Assembly: GCF_000214035.2 (NCBI RefSeq)
Contig: NZ_AFHG01000030.1
Location: 248,001 to 312,000, forward strand
DNA: 64,000 nucleotides
Direction: 5' to 3'
From: Methyloversatilis universalis FAM5
GTDB lineage: Bacteria; Pseudomonadota; Gammaproteobacteria; Burkholderiales; Rhodocyclaceae
The notes below the pieces were generated by a model. That model saw nothing but the letters and a program-made list of their open reading frames with translations. It searched no databases and had not been told where the DNA came from. Numbering within the stretch: the stretch's first letter is position 1; every line of letters starts with the position of its first letter. A program made the position numbers and the translations under genes. Shown piece after piece: positions 56,835-64,000 of the stretch.

Positions 56835-57949
56835 GGCGTATCGGTGTGTGGGGGCAGATGGAGGCGGGCGCGCCGCTCGTTCCTGGGCAGTGCGGCCAGT
56901 TCGCGCAGGCTTGCCCACGCGGACGGCAGGTCCGGTGAACTGTCGATCAGGCGGGTGAACGCCGGCCGGGCTGCGGTATAGAGGCCAACCGACGCCAGCG
57001 TGGCATTGTTGATGTCCTGCGCGAACCAGCGGTCGTAGCCGCGGAAACCGTTCCACTGGCTGTCGCGGATCCGGATGTATTCGCGCCCGAGCGCCGCCAG
57101 CAGATCGGCCTTGCCCCGGCGCTTCGCTTCGTCGTCCTGATCGCCCGCGTAGAGGTCGTCCAGTGCCCCGCGATAGCGGGTGACCAGTTCCGCGAAATCC
57201 TGTCGCATCGCCTGCGCACGATCGAAGGCCGGGCGCAGTGCCGCCTTGCCCGGACGGTCCAGCCAGCGGCGCACGCCTTCCTCTTCTACCGCACTGGCGA
57301 AGGATTCGTTGAACTCGGTGTCGTCCCGAACATAAAGCAGCTGGTGCGCCAGTTCGTGCACGATGAGCCTGACCAGCTCGGTTTCGGGATAGTGGATGAA
57401 GGTGTTCAGCAGCGGGTCGTCGAACCAGCCCAGCGTGGAATAGGCGGGTACGCCGCTCACGTGCACATCCAGCCCCTCGCCAGCGAGTGCGTCCGCGTGC
57501 GCACGCGCGTCGGCTTCGGCGAAAAAGCCGCGGTAGCTCACACAGCCGGCGACCGGAAAGCAGGACTGACGCGGTCTGACCGACAGCGGCTCGGTGGCGA
57601 ACACGTTCCACACCACGAAGCGGCGTTCCAGATCGGCGTAGCGGCGGTAGCTGCCGTTGTCCGGCAGGGCCAGTTCACGCGAAGCCCAGTCGCGGATTTC
57701 ACGGGCCAGCGCAAGCCGCTCGCGCAGCAGCGCCTCGGTCTGCGGGTCGGCTACCACTTCGTCCAGCGGTCGGGCACGGTGCCACAGTTCGAACTGGCCG
57801 TTTGCAGCCTGCCAGTAGTAGCCGGGCGAAAAACTGCCGGTGCAGCCGGACAGCAGGCTGACCGCTGCACCGAACAGCAGCGCCGGCAGCCGTGTCCGCA
57901 CCGTCCGGCGCTCAGCCCGGTGCGCGGTCGCCCGCGTACGGATCGGCAT
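56831..57949 (-). CDS. Putative zinc aminopeptidase, lipoprotein
   Basis: The 372-residue protein of the COG4324 putative aminopeptidase family has a lipobox signal (LLFGAAVSLLSGCTG) and the zinc motif VHELAHQLLYV (HELAH). FNESFASAVEEEGVRRWL supplies the downstream Glu ligand. It should be anchored in the envelope. Natural substrate unknown. The gene overlaps pabB-pabC upstream by 38 bp and apt downstream by four, so it is translationally coupled on both sides. Confidence 0.87.
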   Translation of the reverse strand: MPIRTRATAHRAERRTVRTRLPALLFGAAVSLLSGCTGSFSPGYYWQAANGQFELWHRARPLDEVVADPQTEALLRERLALAREIRDWASRELALPDNGSYRRYADLERRFVVWNVFATEPLSVRPRQSCFPVAGCVSYRGFFAEADARAHADALAGEGLDVHVSGVPAYSTLGWFDDPLLNTFIHYPETELVRLIVHELAHQLLYVRDDTEFNESFASAVEEEGVRRWLDRPGKAALRPAFDRAQAMRQDFAELVTRYRGALDDLYAGDQDDEAKRRGKADLLAALGREYIRIRDSQWNGFRGYDRWFAQDINNATLASVGLYTAARPAFTRLIDSSPDLPSAWASLRELAALPRNERRARLHLPPHTDTP

Positions 57950-59726
57950 AGGCCGGGACCGGCGTCGGTTCCGCCTGCAGCGGCCGGGTGTCGAGCTGCA
58001 CCGGAATCCAGCCGCGCACGCTGTTGATGAACCACAGTGCCTGCGCGCGCGCCAGATCGTCTCGGGTGAGCACCCGTTCGATCAGTTCGCCGCGCTCGAC
58101 CAGTTCGCGGCGCAGCGTGCCGTCGAGCAGGCCGGACGACACCGGCGGCGTCAGCCGCTGGCCGTCGATGTCGAGCACCAGATTGCCGCGCGTGAATTCG
58201 GTCAGTTCGCCGGCGTCATTCCACAGCAGCACGTCGAAGGCGGAGCCCGATACGCGCGACAGATGGGCGTCGTACAGCGAGCGCCGGGTGGTCTTGTGAT
58301 ACAGGAAAGGTTCGGCGCGCGACACCGGCACTTCGGCCAGCCTCACCTTGCGCGGGCTGGCATCCGGTGCGTCGGCCGTGCTGGCGTCGATGCGCAGCCC
58401 GCCGTCGGGCGCGCACAGCAGGCGCACTCGCCAGCGGCCTTCCGGGTGTGCCTGCGCGTGTCGCGCGAGGGTGCCGGCGGCATCCTGCGGCGGCGTGAAG
58501 CCGAAGTGGGCGACCGACGACGCGAGGCGTGCCAGATGTCGCTCCAGCAGTTCGTACTGTCCATCGACCAGCAGCAGCGTTTCCAGCAGCTCGAAGCCGG
58601 CTGCGGCGCGGGCGAGGAAGCGGCTCTTGGTCTGCACTTCGGCGTATTCGTCGGCGGCCACCGAATCCCAGGTGATGCCGCCGCCCAGGCCGCACTCCAT
58701 ACGGCCGCGCGCGACGTCCAGCGTCACCGTGCGGATGGCCACGTTGAAGCGTGCGGCGCCGCCCGGCGACACATGGCCGATGGCACCGCAATAGACCGAA
58801 CGTGCCGACTTCTCGAGATCGGCGATGATGTCCATGGACTTCAGCTTGGGTGCGCCGGTGATCGATCCGCAGGGGAAGAGGGCGGTGAACACGTCGTCCA
58901 GCGTCACCTCGGGCCGGGTGCGTGCGGTGATGGTGGACGTCATCTGCAGCACGGTCGGATAGTTCTCGATCGAGAACAGATGGGGTACCTGCACGCCACC
59001 GGGCATGGACAGGCGCGACAGATCGTTGCGCAGCAGGTCCACGATCATCAGGTTCTCGGCGCGGTTCTTTTCCGAATCGCGCAGCCAGCGCGCCAGCTCC
59101 GCATCCTCTTCCGGCAGCTGGCCACGGCGGGCAGTGCCCTTCATCGGCCGCGTCGTGAGCAGGCCGTTCTCCCACGAGAAGAACAGCTCGGGCGAGGCGG
59201 ACAGGATGCGGTGGCTGCCGATGTCGGCATAGGCGCAGAAGTCCGCCTGCTGCGCCAGCCGCAGATTTTCATAGAAGGCCCGCGCGTCGCCGCTGAAATC
59301 GGCATGGGCGCGCACGGTGTAATTCATCTGGTAGGCGTCGCCGCGGCGTATCGCAGCGTGAATCGCATCGATCGCCTGTGCGTACTCGTCCGGGGAGGTA
59401 TCGAGCGACCAGGGCGACAGCGCGTGAGGACCGGGCGCGGCCGGCGGCGTGTCGAGCGGTGCCTCGTACAGGCCGAACCACACCAGCGGCACGGTGCAGC
59501 CTTCCCGCACGCGCGCAGCGCGGTCGAAGGCCGGCGCCGCCTCATAGGCCACGAAACCGGCAGCGTGCAGGCCGCGGGCGGCGGCTTCGGACACCCGTTG
59601 CAGCGCCGGGCGCACCTTGTCCGGCCGGTCGGCGCGCACCACTTCAATCGGTTCGCCGAACACCAGGCGGCGGGGCAGGCGTTCAGGGGTGGAAAAATCC
59701 AGTATGAAGGTCATGTGTGTGTGCAT
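57912..59726 (-). CDS. pabB: Aminodeoxychorismate synthase component I fused to 4-amino-4-deoxychorismate lyase
   Basis: This is a 604-residue fusion. The chorismate-binding domain (about 90-365) shows GDAYQMNYTVRA, MKGTARRG, NLMIVDLLRNDLSRL, LFPCGSITGAPKLKSMDII and GAIGHVSPGG. From about 380 a class IV PLP domain (ELLETLLLVDGQYELLERHLARL; YHKTTRRSLYDA with the PLP Lys; ELTEFTRGNLVLDI) is that of PabC. Together they make p-aminobenzoate for folate from chorismate, given glutamine amidotransferase PabA from elsewhere. The ATG at 59726 or the one four codons later may be used. It overlaps the aminopeptidase gene. Confidence 0.95.
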   Translation of the reverse strand: MHTHMTFILDFSTPERLPRRLVFGEPIEVVRADRPDKVRPALQRVSEAAARGLHAAGFVAYEAAPAFDRAARVREGCTVPLVWFGLYEAPLDTPPAAPGPHALSPWSLDTSPDEYAQAIDAIHAAIRRGDAYQMNYTVRAHADFSGDARAFYENLRLAQQADFCAYADIGSHRILSASPELFFSWENGLLTTRPMKGTARRGQLPEEDAELARWLRDSEKNRAENLMIVDLLRNDLSRLSMPGGVQVPHLFSIENYPTVLQMTSTITARTRPEVTLDDVFTALFPCGSITGAPKLKSMDIIADLEKSARSVYCGAIGHVSPGGAARFNVAIRTVTLDVARGRMECGLGGGITWDSVAADEYAEVQTKSRFLARAAAGFELLETLLLVDGQYELLERHLARLASSVAHFGFTPPQDAAGTLARHAQAHPEGRWRVRLLCAPDGGLRIDASTADAPDASPRKVRLAEVPVSRAEPFLYHKTTRRSLYDAHLSRVSGSAFDVLLWNDAGELTEFTRGNLVLDIDGQRLTPPVSSGLLDGTLRRELVERGELIERVLTRDDLARAQALWFINSVRGWIPVQLDTRPLQAEPTPVPAYADPYAGDRAPG

Positions 59727-59761
59727 CGACCGTCACCGGTCGTTCAGGCAGTCGGGCGTAT

Positions 59762-60073
59762 TCAGACCACGTGCGGCGCGATGTAGAGCGCGATCACCCG
59801 CCGTCCGAGCAGCGTGACCGATCCGTTGCGCCGGTTGTTCCCGGTGTCGCTGTATTCGAAGCCATAGGTCCGCTTGATGCGGACCTGGCCGTCGTCGTCG
59901 CGCGCCAGCCAGGTCGAGCGTATGGCCACGGTGTCGTCCAGAAGTTGAGCGCCTTCGGCGTTGCAGGCGGCGCGGCTGGCTTCCATGCCGGCCTCCCGCG
60001 CGTTGAGGCTGTCGAGCCAGAACCACACCAGCGCCCCGATCAGCAGCAGCGACACAAGTTCGAACGTCGGCAT
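59762..60073 (-). CDS. DUF3301 family membrane-anchored protein
   Basis: The 103-residue protein has one N-terminal transmembrane helix (ELVSLLLIGALVWFWLDSL) followed by AREAGMEASRAACNAEGAQLLDDTV and RIKRTYGFEYSDTGNNRRNGSVTLLGRRV, the DUF3301 pattern. Function unknown. It begins one base after the MazG-like gene stop and precedes pabB by 35 bp. Confidence 0.87.
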   Translation of the reverse strand: MPTFELVSLLLIGALVWFWLDSLNAREAGMEASRAACNAEGAQLLDDTVAIRSTWLARDDDGQVRIKRTYGFEYSDTGNNRRNGSVTLLGRRVIALYIAPHVV

Positions 60074-60074
60074 A

Positions 60075-60410
60075 TCAGCGCTCCGCCGGTGCTGCCGGTT
60101 GCCGGGCGATGTAACGGTCCACCTTGCGGTCGACGCTCTCCGCCAGCTGCGCCGCCAGCGTTTCCGGCGTGCGGTCCGGGTGCAGGCGGGTGAGCAGCAG
60201 CAGCAGGCACAGCAGCACGTCGGCCGCTTCGTCCAGCGTCGCGTTCTCCGGCAGGGTCTTGTGCGGCTTGTAGCCGCGCTCGACCAGCACCGCCTCGGCC
60301 AGCTCACCGGACTCTTCGGTGAGCTTGCACAGCAGCATCAGCGGGTCCATGCGCTCATGACGGGAAAAAATCCTGAGTGCTTCGGCAAAGGCTTCGGGCG
60401 GGCAGTGCAT
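60075..60410 (-). CDS. MazG-like all-alpha NTP pyrophosphohydrolase
   Basis: The 111-residue protein carries the MazG-type metal motif KLTEESGELAEAV and the paired DEAADVLLCLLLL (E-x2-E and E-x2-D pattern). It would hydrolyse an (d)NTP or related nucleotide to the monophosphate and pyrophosphate. The ATG at 60410 (MHCPPEAFAEALRIF) is used; upstream frame lacks homology. It is first in the operon with DUF3301, pabB-pabC, aminopeptidase and apt, a housekeeping nucleotide/folate grouping. Confidence 0.82.
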   Translation of the reverse strand: MHCPPEAFAEALRIFSRHERMDPLMLLCKLTEESGELAEAVLVERGYKPHKTLPENATLDEAADVLLCLLLLLTRLHPDRTPETLAAQLAESVDRKVDRYIARQPAAPAER

Positions 60411-60703
60411 GGTGAATGGAGGGCGTGGGACGGTGCGCCGGAGGGCGTTACGCAAGGGACCGGGATCGAAAACGGATTCTAGCCTGCGGGGGCTTTCCGG
60501 GGCTGCTTCGTGCAATCCTTGCCAGTACGCTGCTTCATTGCCGTGGCACTCTTCGGCCGGTCCGCGTGCGGCTGCCGCGTTACGGAAACATTTCACGCCA
60601 TCGCGCTGTAACACGGACCCTATACTGTTCAGGGCTCGCCTCTTGGGCTATCGTGCCCAGCTGCCCTTTCGTCACAAATCCGCAATATTCTTTCGGGGAC
60701 AAC

Positions 60704-61651
60704 ATGCCACAACTTGCAGGCCGCTCCATCGCTCTTACTGTCATTGCCGCTGCCATCCTGACCGCATGCGGTGGAGAGGGCGGCGACAAGAAGACGGCGA
60801 CCCAGGTCGCTGCCAAGGTGAATAGCGGCGAAGTGTCGGTGCATCAGATCAATCAGGTCATGCAGCGCACCAATGTGGCCGACCCCGAGCAGGCCAAGGC
60901 AGCGTCCCGCCAGGTGCTGGAGCGCCTGATCGACCAGGAACTGCTGGTGCAGCAGGCGGTGGACAAGAAGCTGGACCGCGATCCGAAGACCCTGCAGGCG
61001 ATCGAAGCCGCACGCCGCGAAATCCTCGCGCGCGCCTACCTGGAACAGGTGTCCGGCGCGGCCATCAAGCCGACCGACGCGGAAATCAAGGATTACTACG
61101 GCAAGCACCCGGAGCTGTTCTCCGAACGTCGCATCTTCAATCTGCGCGAGCTGGCCATTGCGGCGGGCCCGGAATTCCTGCCCAAGCTCGAACAGTTCAT
61201 GGCGCAGCCGCGCAACCTGCAGCAGATCGCCGAGTGGCTGCGCAGCGAGAACGTGCGCTTCACCGCCAACGCGGTGACCAAACCGGCCGAACAGCTGCCG
61301 CTCGAACTGGTGAAGAACGTGCACCAGATCAAGGACGGCCAGATCGGCGTCCTGCGCACCAACGGCGGCATCCTGGTGCTCGAGGTGGCCGCCTCGCGCA
61401 GCATGCCGGTCGATGAGAATGCGGCCCGGCCGGTGATCGAGCAGTTCCTGCTGAACCAGCGCAAGGGCGAACTGGCCCAGGGCGAGGTGAAGAAGCTGCG
61501 CGAAACCGCCAAGGTCGAATACATGGGCGAATTCAGCGCGCCGGCAGCGACTGCCACCGCTGCGCCGGCTGCCGCCACGGCCGCCCCGGCAGCCGCGCCC
61601 GCAGATGCGTCGGGCAGCGCGGTGGACAAGGGCCTGTCCGGCCTCAAGTGA
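60704..61651 (+). CDS. epsD: EpsD-family SurA-like lipoprotein of the exopolysaccharide locus
   Basis: The 315-residue protein has a lipobox signal (ALTVIAAAILTAC) and a SurA/parvulin-like body: QVAAKVNSGEVSVHQINQVMQ, RQVLERLIDQELLVQQAVDKKL and ILARAYLEQVSGAAIKPTDAEIKDYYGKHPELFSERRIF. It is annotated in its family as a peptidyl-prolyl isomerase, but the parvulin His and GGDLGW motifs are missing here, so a chaperone role is likelier. The C-terminus is an Ala/Pro/Thr-rich tail (about 275-300). It heads the epsD-epsE-epsF-epsG run. Confidence 0.88.
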   Translation: MPQLAGRSIALTVIAAAILTACGGEGGDKKTATQVAAKVNSGEVSVHQINQVMQRTNVADPEQAKAASRQVLERLIDQELLVQQAVDKKLDRDPKTLQAIEAARREILARAYLEQVSGAAIKPTDAEIKDYYGKHPELFSERRIFNLRELAIAAGPEFLPKLEQFMAQPRNLQQIAEWLRSENVRFTANAVTKPAEQLPLELVKNVHQIKDGQIGVLRTNGGILVLEVAASRSMPVDENAARPVIEQFLLNQRKGELAQGEVKKLRETAKVEYMGEFSAPAATATAAPAAATAAPAAAPADASGSAVDKGLSGLK

Positions 61652-61656
61652 GCGTA

Positions 61657-61676
61657 TCCGGGCGCCGGCGCCCGGA
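61657..61676. repeat. 20-bp perfect palindrome between epsD and epsE
   Basis: TCCGGGCGCC followed by GGCGCCCGGA reads identically on both strands, five bases after the epsD stop. In RNA it would form a GC-rich stem in the 82-base gap before epsE. It has no T-run. It may stabilise the epsD 3' end or tune epsE expression. Confidence 0.6.
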
Positions 61677-61733
61677 CCGAATCGCCGCCCGCGCGCGGCG
61701 CGAACAGACTGACCAACGGGAAATCTTCACGAC

Positions 61734-62537
61734 ATGACGAAGTTCATACGCCAGCTTGTCGCCCTCTGCTTCGGACTGATGATGCTTGTCGGTGCCCAGG
61801 CGGCCGATACGCGTGAATACGTGCTGGGCGCCGGCGACATCGTGCGCGTCACGGTGTTCCAGAATCCGGACCTCACCGTGGAAACCCGGGTGACCGAAAC
61901 CGGTGCCATCACCTACCCGCTGATCGGCAGTGTGGCGGTGGGCGGGCTGACGCTGCCGGCCGCCGAAAAGCTGATCGCCGACCGGTTGCGTGACGGCGGT
62001 TTCGTGCTCAAGCCGCAGGTGAATGTGCTGCTGCTGCAGATCCGCGGCAACCAGGTTTCGGTGCTGGGCCAGGTGAACCGTCCGGGCCGGTATCCGATCG
62101 AGATCGCCAACACCCGGGTCAGCGACATGCTCGCGACCGCGGGCGGCGCAACGATCAACGGTGCCGACATGGTGACCCTAGTGGGCACCCGCAACGGCCA
62201 GCCCTTCCGCACCGAAATCGACATCCCCTCGCTGTTCCAGCCGGATGGCATCGCGGCGGACATTCCGGTGCAGGGCGGTGACGTACTCTACATTCATCGC
62301 GCACCCGTGTTCTACATCTACGGAGAGGTCAACCGTCCGGGTTCCTACCGGCTCGAGCGCGGCATGACCGTCATGCAGGCTCTGGCGCAGGGCGGCGGCA
62401 TCACGCTGCGCGGCACCGAAAAGCGCATCCGCCTGCATCGCCGCAACGCCGCCGGTACCGTGGAGGCGATCGAGCCGGACATGGCACAGCCGCTGCAGAC
62501 CGAAGATGTGGTGTACGTGCGCGAAAGCCTTTTCTGA
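61734..62537 (+). CDS. epsE: Polysaccharide export protein EpsE (Wza-like)
   Basis: The 267-residue periplasmic/outer membrane export protein has a signal peptide (MTKFIRQLVALCFGLMMLVGAQA), a Poly_export domain (REYVLGAGDIVRVTVFQNPDLTVE, ITYPLIGSVAVGGLTLPAAEKLI) and two SLBB domains (VSVLGQVNRPGRYPIE; FYIYGEVNRPGSYRLERGMTVMQALAQGGG). It lacks the lipobox Cys of Wza, so outer membrane passage may depend on EpsL. It is 16 bp before epsF. Confidence 0.94.
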   Translation: MTKFIRQLVALCFGLMMLVGAQAADTREYVLGAGDIVRVTVFQNPDLTVETRVTETGAITYPLIGSVAVGGLTLPAAEKLIADRLRDGGFVLKPQVNVLLLQIRGNQVSVLGQVNRPGRYPIEIANTRVSDMLATAGGATINGADMVTLVGTRNGQPFRTEIDIPSLFQPDGIAADIPVQGGDVLYIHRAPVFYIYGEVNRPGSYRLERGMTVMQALAQGGGITLRGTEKRIRLHRRNAAGTVEAIEPDMAQPLQTEDVVYVRESLF

Positions 62538-62552
62538 TCGGATGACGAATTC

Positions 62553-63941
62553 ATGACGTTCCAGCAATTCCTGCTCATTCTTCGCGCACGCTGGCTGGTC
62601 GGCCTTGCGGTGCTCCTCGTGGTGGTGGCCACCACTGTCGCTGTCAGCCTGGTGCTGCCCAAGCAGTATTCCTCGGCCACCTCGGTGCTGATCGACGTGA
62701 AGTCGCCGGACCCCATTCTCGGCGTGACGCTGCCGGCGCTGGTGACCCCGGGCTATATGGCGACCCAGGTCGATATCGTGACCTCGGACCGCGTGGCCCA
62801 GCGCGTCGTGCGCATGCTCGGTTTCGACAAGAGTGCGGCGGCGGTCGAACAGTGGCGCGAGGCGACCGAAGGCAAGGGCTCGATGGACGCCTACTTCGCT
62901 GATCTGCTGAAGAAGAAGCTGGACGTGAAGCCGTCGCGCGAATCGAACGTGCTGTCGATCCAGTTCAGCGGACAGGATCCGGCCTTTTCGGCGGCGGTGG
63001 CGAATGCCTTCGCCCAGGCCTACATCGACACCAACCTCGAACTGAAGATCGAACCGGCCAAGCAGTACGCCAGCTGGTTTGCCGGCCAGTCCAAGGCCCT
63101 TCGTGAAGGCCTGGAGAAGGCGCAGAGCAAGCTGTCCGCCTTCCAGCAGGAAAGCGGCATCGTCGCCACCGACGAACGTCTCGACATCGAGAACGCCCGC
63201 CTGGCCGAACTGTCCAGCCAGTACACCGCGATCCAGGCGCAGCGCAGCGACAGTTCCTCGCGTCAGGCCCAGGTCGGACAGGCGCAGATCGAAACCCTGC
63301 CCGAAGTGCAGCAGAACTCGCTCATCATCGGCCTGAAGGCTGATCTTGCACGCGGCGAGGCAAGGCTGAACGAAATGAGCCAGCGCTACGGCCGCAACCA
63401 TCCGGAGTACCAGCGCGCCCAGGGCGAGGTCGATACGCAGCGCGCCAAGCTGGATGCGGAAATGAAGAAGGTGGCCAGCACCATCGGCACCAGCAACCGC
63501 GTAAACGTGCAGCGCGAGGCCGAAGTGCGCGCCGCGCTGAACGCGCAGAAGAACCGGGTGCTGGAACTGAAGAAGCAGCGCGACGATCTCGCGGTGCTGC
63601 AGCGTGAAGTGGAAAGCGCGCAGCGCGCCTATGACGCGGTGGCTCAGCGCTTCACCCAGACCAGCCTCGAAAGCCAGACCACGCAGACCAATATCGTGGT
63701 GCTCACACCGGCGATCGCGCCGGTCGAGCATTCGAGCCCGAATCTGCTGCTGAACACGCTGGTCGCGATTTTCCTGGGCACCCTGCTGGCAGTCGGTACC
63801 GTGCTGCTGCTCGAGCTGCTGGATCAGCGCGTGCGGGGTGACGACGACCTGCAACAGCTGCTCGGTGTGCCGGTGCTCGGCCTGATTTCGTCGGTCAAGT
63901 TCAACAAGGGCGCCAAGCGTGCCCGTGCGGCCACCGCCTGA
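62553..63941 (+). CDS. epsF: Chain length determinant protein EpsF (Wzz-like)
   Basis: The 462-residue polysaccharide co-polymerase is anchored by two transmembrane helices (about 12-35, WLVGLAVLLVVVATTVAVSLVLP; about 395-425, LLLNTLVAIFLGTLLAVGTVLLLELL). A long periplasmic coiled-coil region lies between them (LREGLEKAQSKLSAFQQESG; EVRAALNAQKNRVLELKKQRDDLAVLQREVESAQRAYDAV). It sets polymer length and couples to the tyrosine kinase EpsG, which starts 11 bp downstream. Unlike Wzc it has no fused kinase. Confidence 0.94.
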   Translation: MTFQQFLLILRARWLVGLAVLLVVVATTVAVSLVLPKQYSSATSVLIDVKSPDPILGVTLPALVTPGYMATQVDIVTSDRVAQRVVRMLGFDKSAAAVEQWREATEGKGSMDAYFADLLKKKLDVKPSRESNVLSIQFSGQDPAFSAAVANAFAQAYIDTNLELKIEPAKQYASWFAGQSKALREGLEKAQSKLSAFQQESGIVATDERLDIENARLAELSSQYTAIQAQRSDSSSRQAQVGQAQIETLPEVQQNSLIIGLKADLARGEARLNEMSQRYGRNHPEYQRAQGEVDTQRAKLDAEMKKVASTIGTSNRVNVQREAEVRAALNAQKNRVLELKKQRDDLAVLQREVESAQRAYDAVAQRFTQTSLESQTTQTNIVVLTPAIAPVEHSSPNLLLNTLVAIFLGTLLAVGTVLLLELLDQRVRGDDDLQQLLGVPVLGLISSVKFNKGAKRARAATA

Positions 63942-63952
63942 GGACATTACAG

Positions 63953-64000
63953 ATGAACGCCCCCACTTCCATAGATTCCGGATCCGGTCGCGCCATCGGT
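63953..64000 (+). CDS. epsG: Start of EpsG (partial, runs off the window)
   Basis: Only 16 codons are visible: MNAPTSIDSGSGRAIG, an ATG with an acceptable position 11 bp after epsF. In methanolan-type loci the gene after epsF is epsG, the chain-length tyrosine kinase, whose N-terminus often starts MNAPT and contains RxIG. The assignment rests on position and this short match. Confidence 0.55.
   Translation, partial: MNAPTSIDSGSGRAIG

Noticed and set aside
57840-59786. Long plus-strand frame opposite pabB-pabC
   Set aside because: Antisense shadow; the minus-strand fusion has complete motifs of two enzymes.
60539-60560. TGGCAC upstream of epsD as a sigma-54 promoter
   Set aside because: The -24 half is good, but the expected -12 TTGC is replaced by GGCC, so the GG-N10-GC rule fails.
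60621-60626. TATACT as the -10 box of the epsD operon
   Set aside because: No acceptable -35 hexamer at 16-18 bp; left unassigned rather than called.

Overview
The window reads as one contiguous stretch of a high-GC (roughly two-thirds G+C by eye) betaproteobacterial chromosome. The gene orders yciO / site-2 protease / trpS / scpAB / rluB, rimP-nusA-infB-rbfA-truB-rpsO-pnp and yciB-yciI-bolA-PPIase, the exopolysaccharide genes of the methanolan (EpsB/D/E/F/L) type and a PEP-CTERM protein all point to Betaproteobacteria. A Rhodocyclales/Methyloversatilis-like organism is my best guess, but that is inference. I see no rRNA operon, insertion sequence, prophage or CRISPR array.

Layout. 0.1-5.1 kb: housekeeping (tRNA modification-like YciO, M50 protease, TrpS, condensin partners ScpA/ScpB, RluB). 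5.1-13.9 kb: the transcription/translation operon rimP-nusA-infB-rbfA-truB, then rpsO and pnp, with a structured rimP leader, a strong rpsO promoter, an rpsO/pnp intergenic terminator and a 22-bp hairpin behind pnp. 14.0-14.3 kb: a tRNA-Pro/Arg/His operon with a near-consensus promoter, followed by about 640 bp with nothing recognisable. 15-20.4 kb: rdgC and divergent parE-parC, the latter pair split by a heptamer inverted-repeat element. 20.5-21.2 kb: a PEP-CTERM protein behind a clear sigma-54 promoter. 21.2-27.7 kb: a minus-strand LysR / COG0523 GTPase / SelO / M14-like peptidase operon, divergent from pirin and a WrbA-like flavoprotein, with a LysR-type palindrome in between. 27.8-33.5 kb: yciB-yciI-bolA-PPIase, HU, msrB, yaaA, a TPR-like protein and a dienelactone hydrolase.

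33.5-46.8 kb is the nitrate assimilation block on the minus strand: nirB-nirD-narK-(PP2C phosphatase/Ser-Thr kinase fusion)-nasA-ybiB. Nitrate is taken up by NarK, reduced by NasA to nitrite and by NirBD to ammonium. A six-TM chemoreceptor and a second ybiB paralogue lie just beyond nirB. A second heptamer inverted-repeat element sits between nirB and nirD.

46.9-53.1 kb: tandem hydroxyisobutyrate-dehydrogenase-like reductases, a D-amino-acid dehydrogenase, fructose-1,6-bisphosphatase, a BaiN-like flavoprotein and a lytic transglycosylase. 53.1-64 kb: an exopolysaccharide locus in two parts (VanZ-epsB divergent from epsL; then epsD-epsE-epsF-epsG, the last cut by the window end). The parts are separated by a tight five-gene minus-strand operon (MazG-like, DUF3301, PabB-PabC fusion, zinc aminopeptidase lipoprotein, apt). 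EpsB primes the lipid carrier, EpsE/EpsF/EpsG/EpsL form the export and length-control machinery, and the PEP-CTERM protein at 20.5 kb is a likely exosortase substrate belonging to the same surface system.
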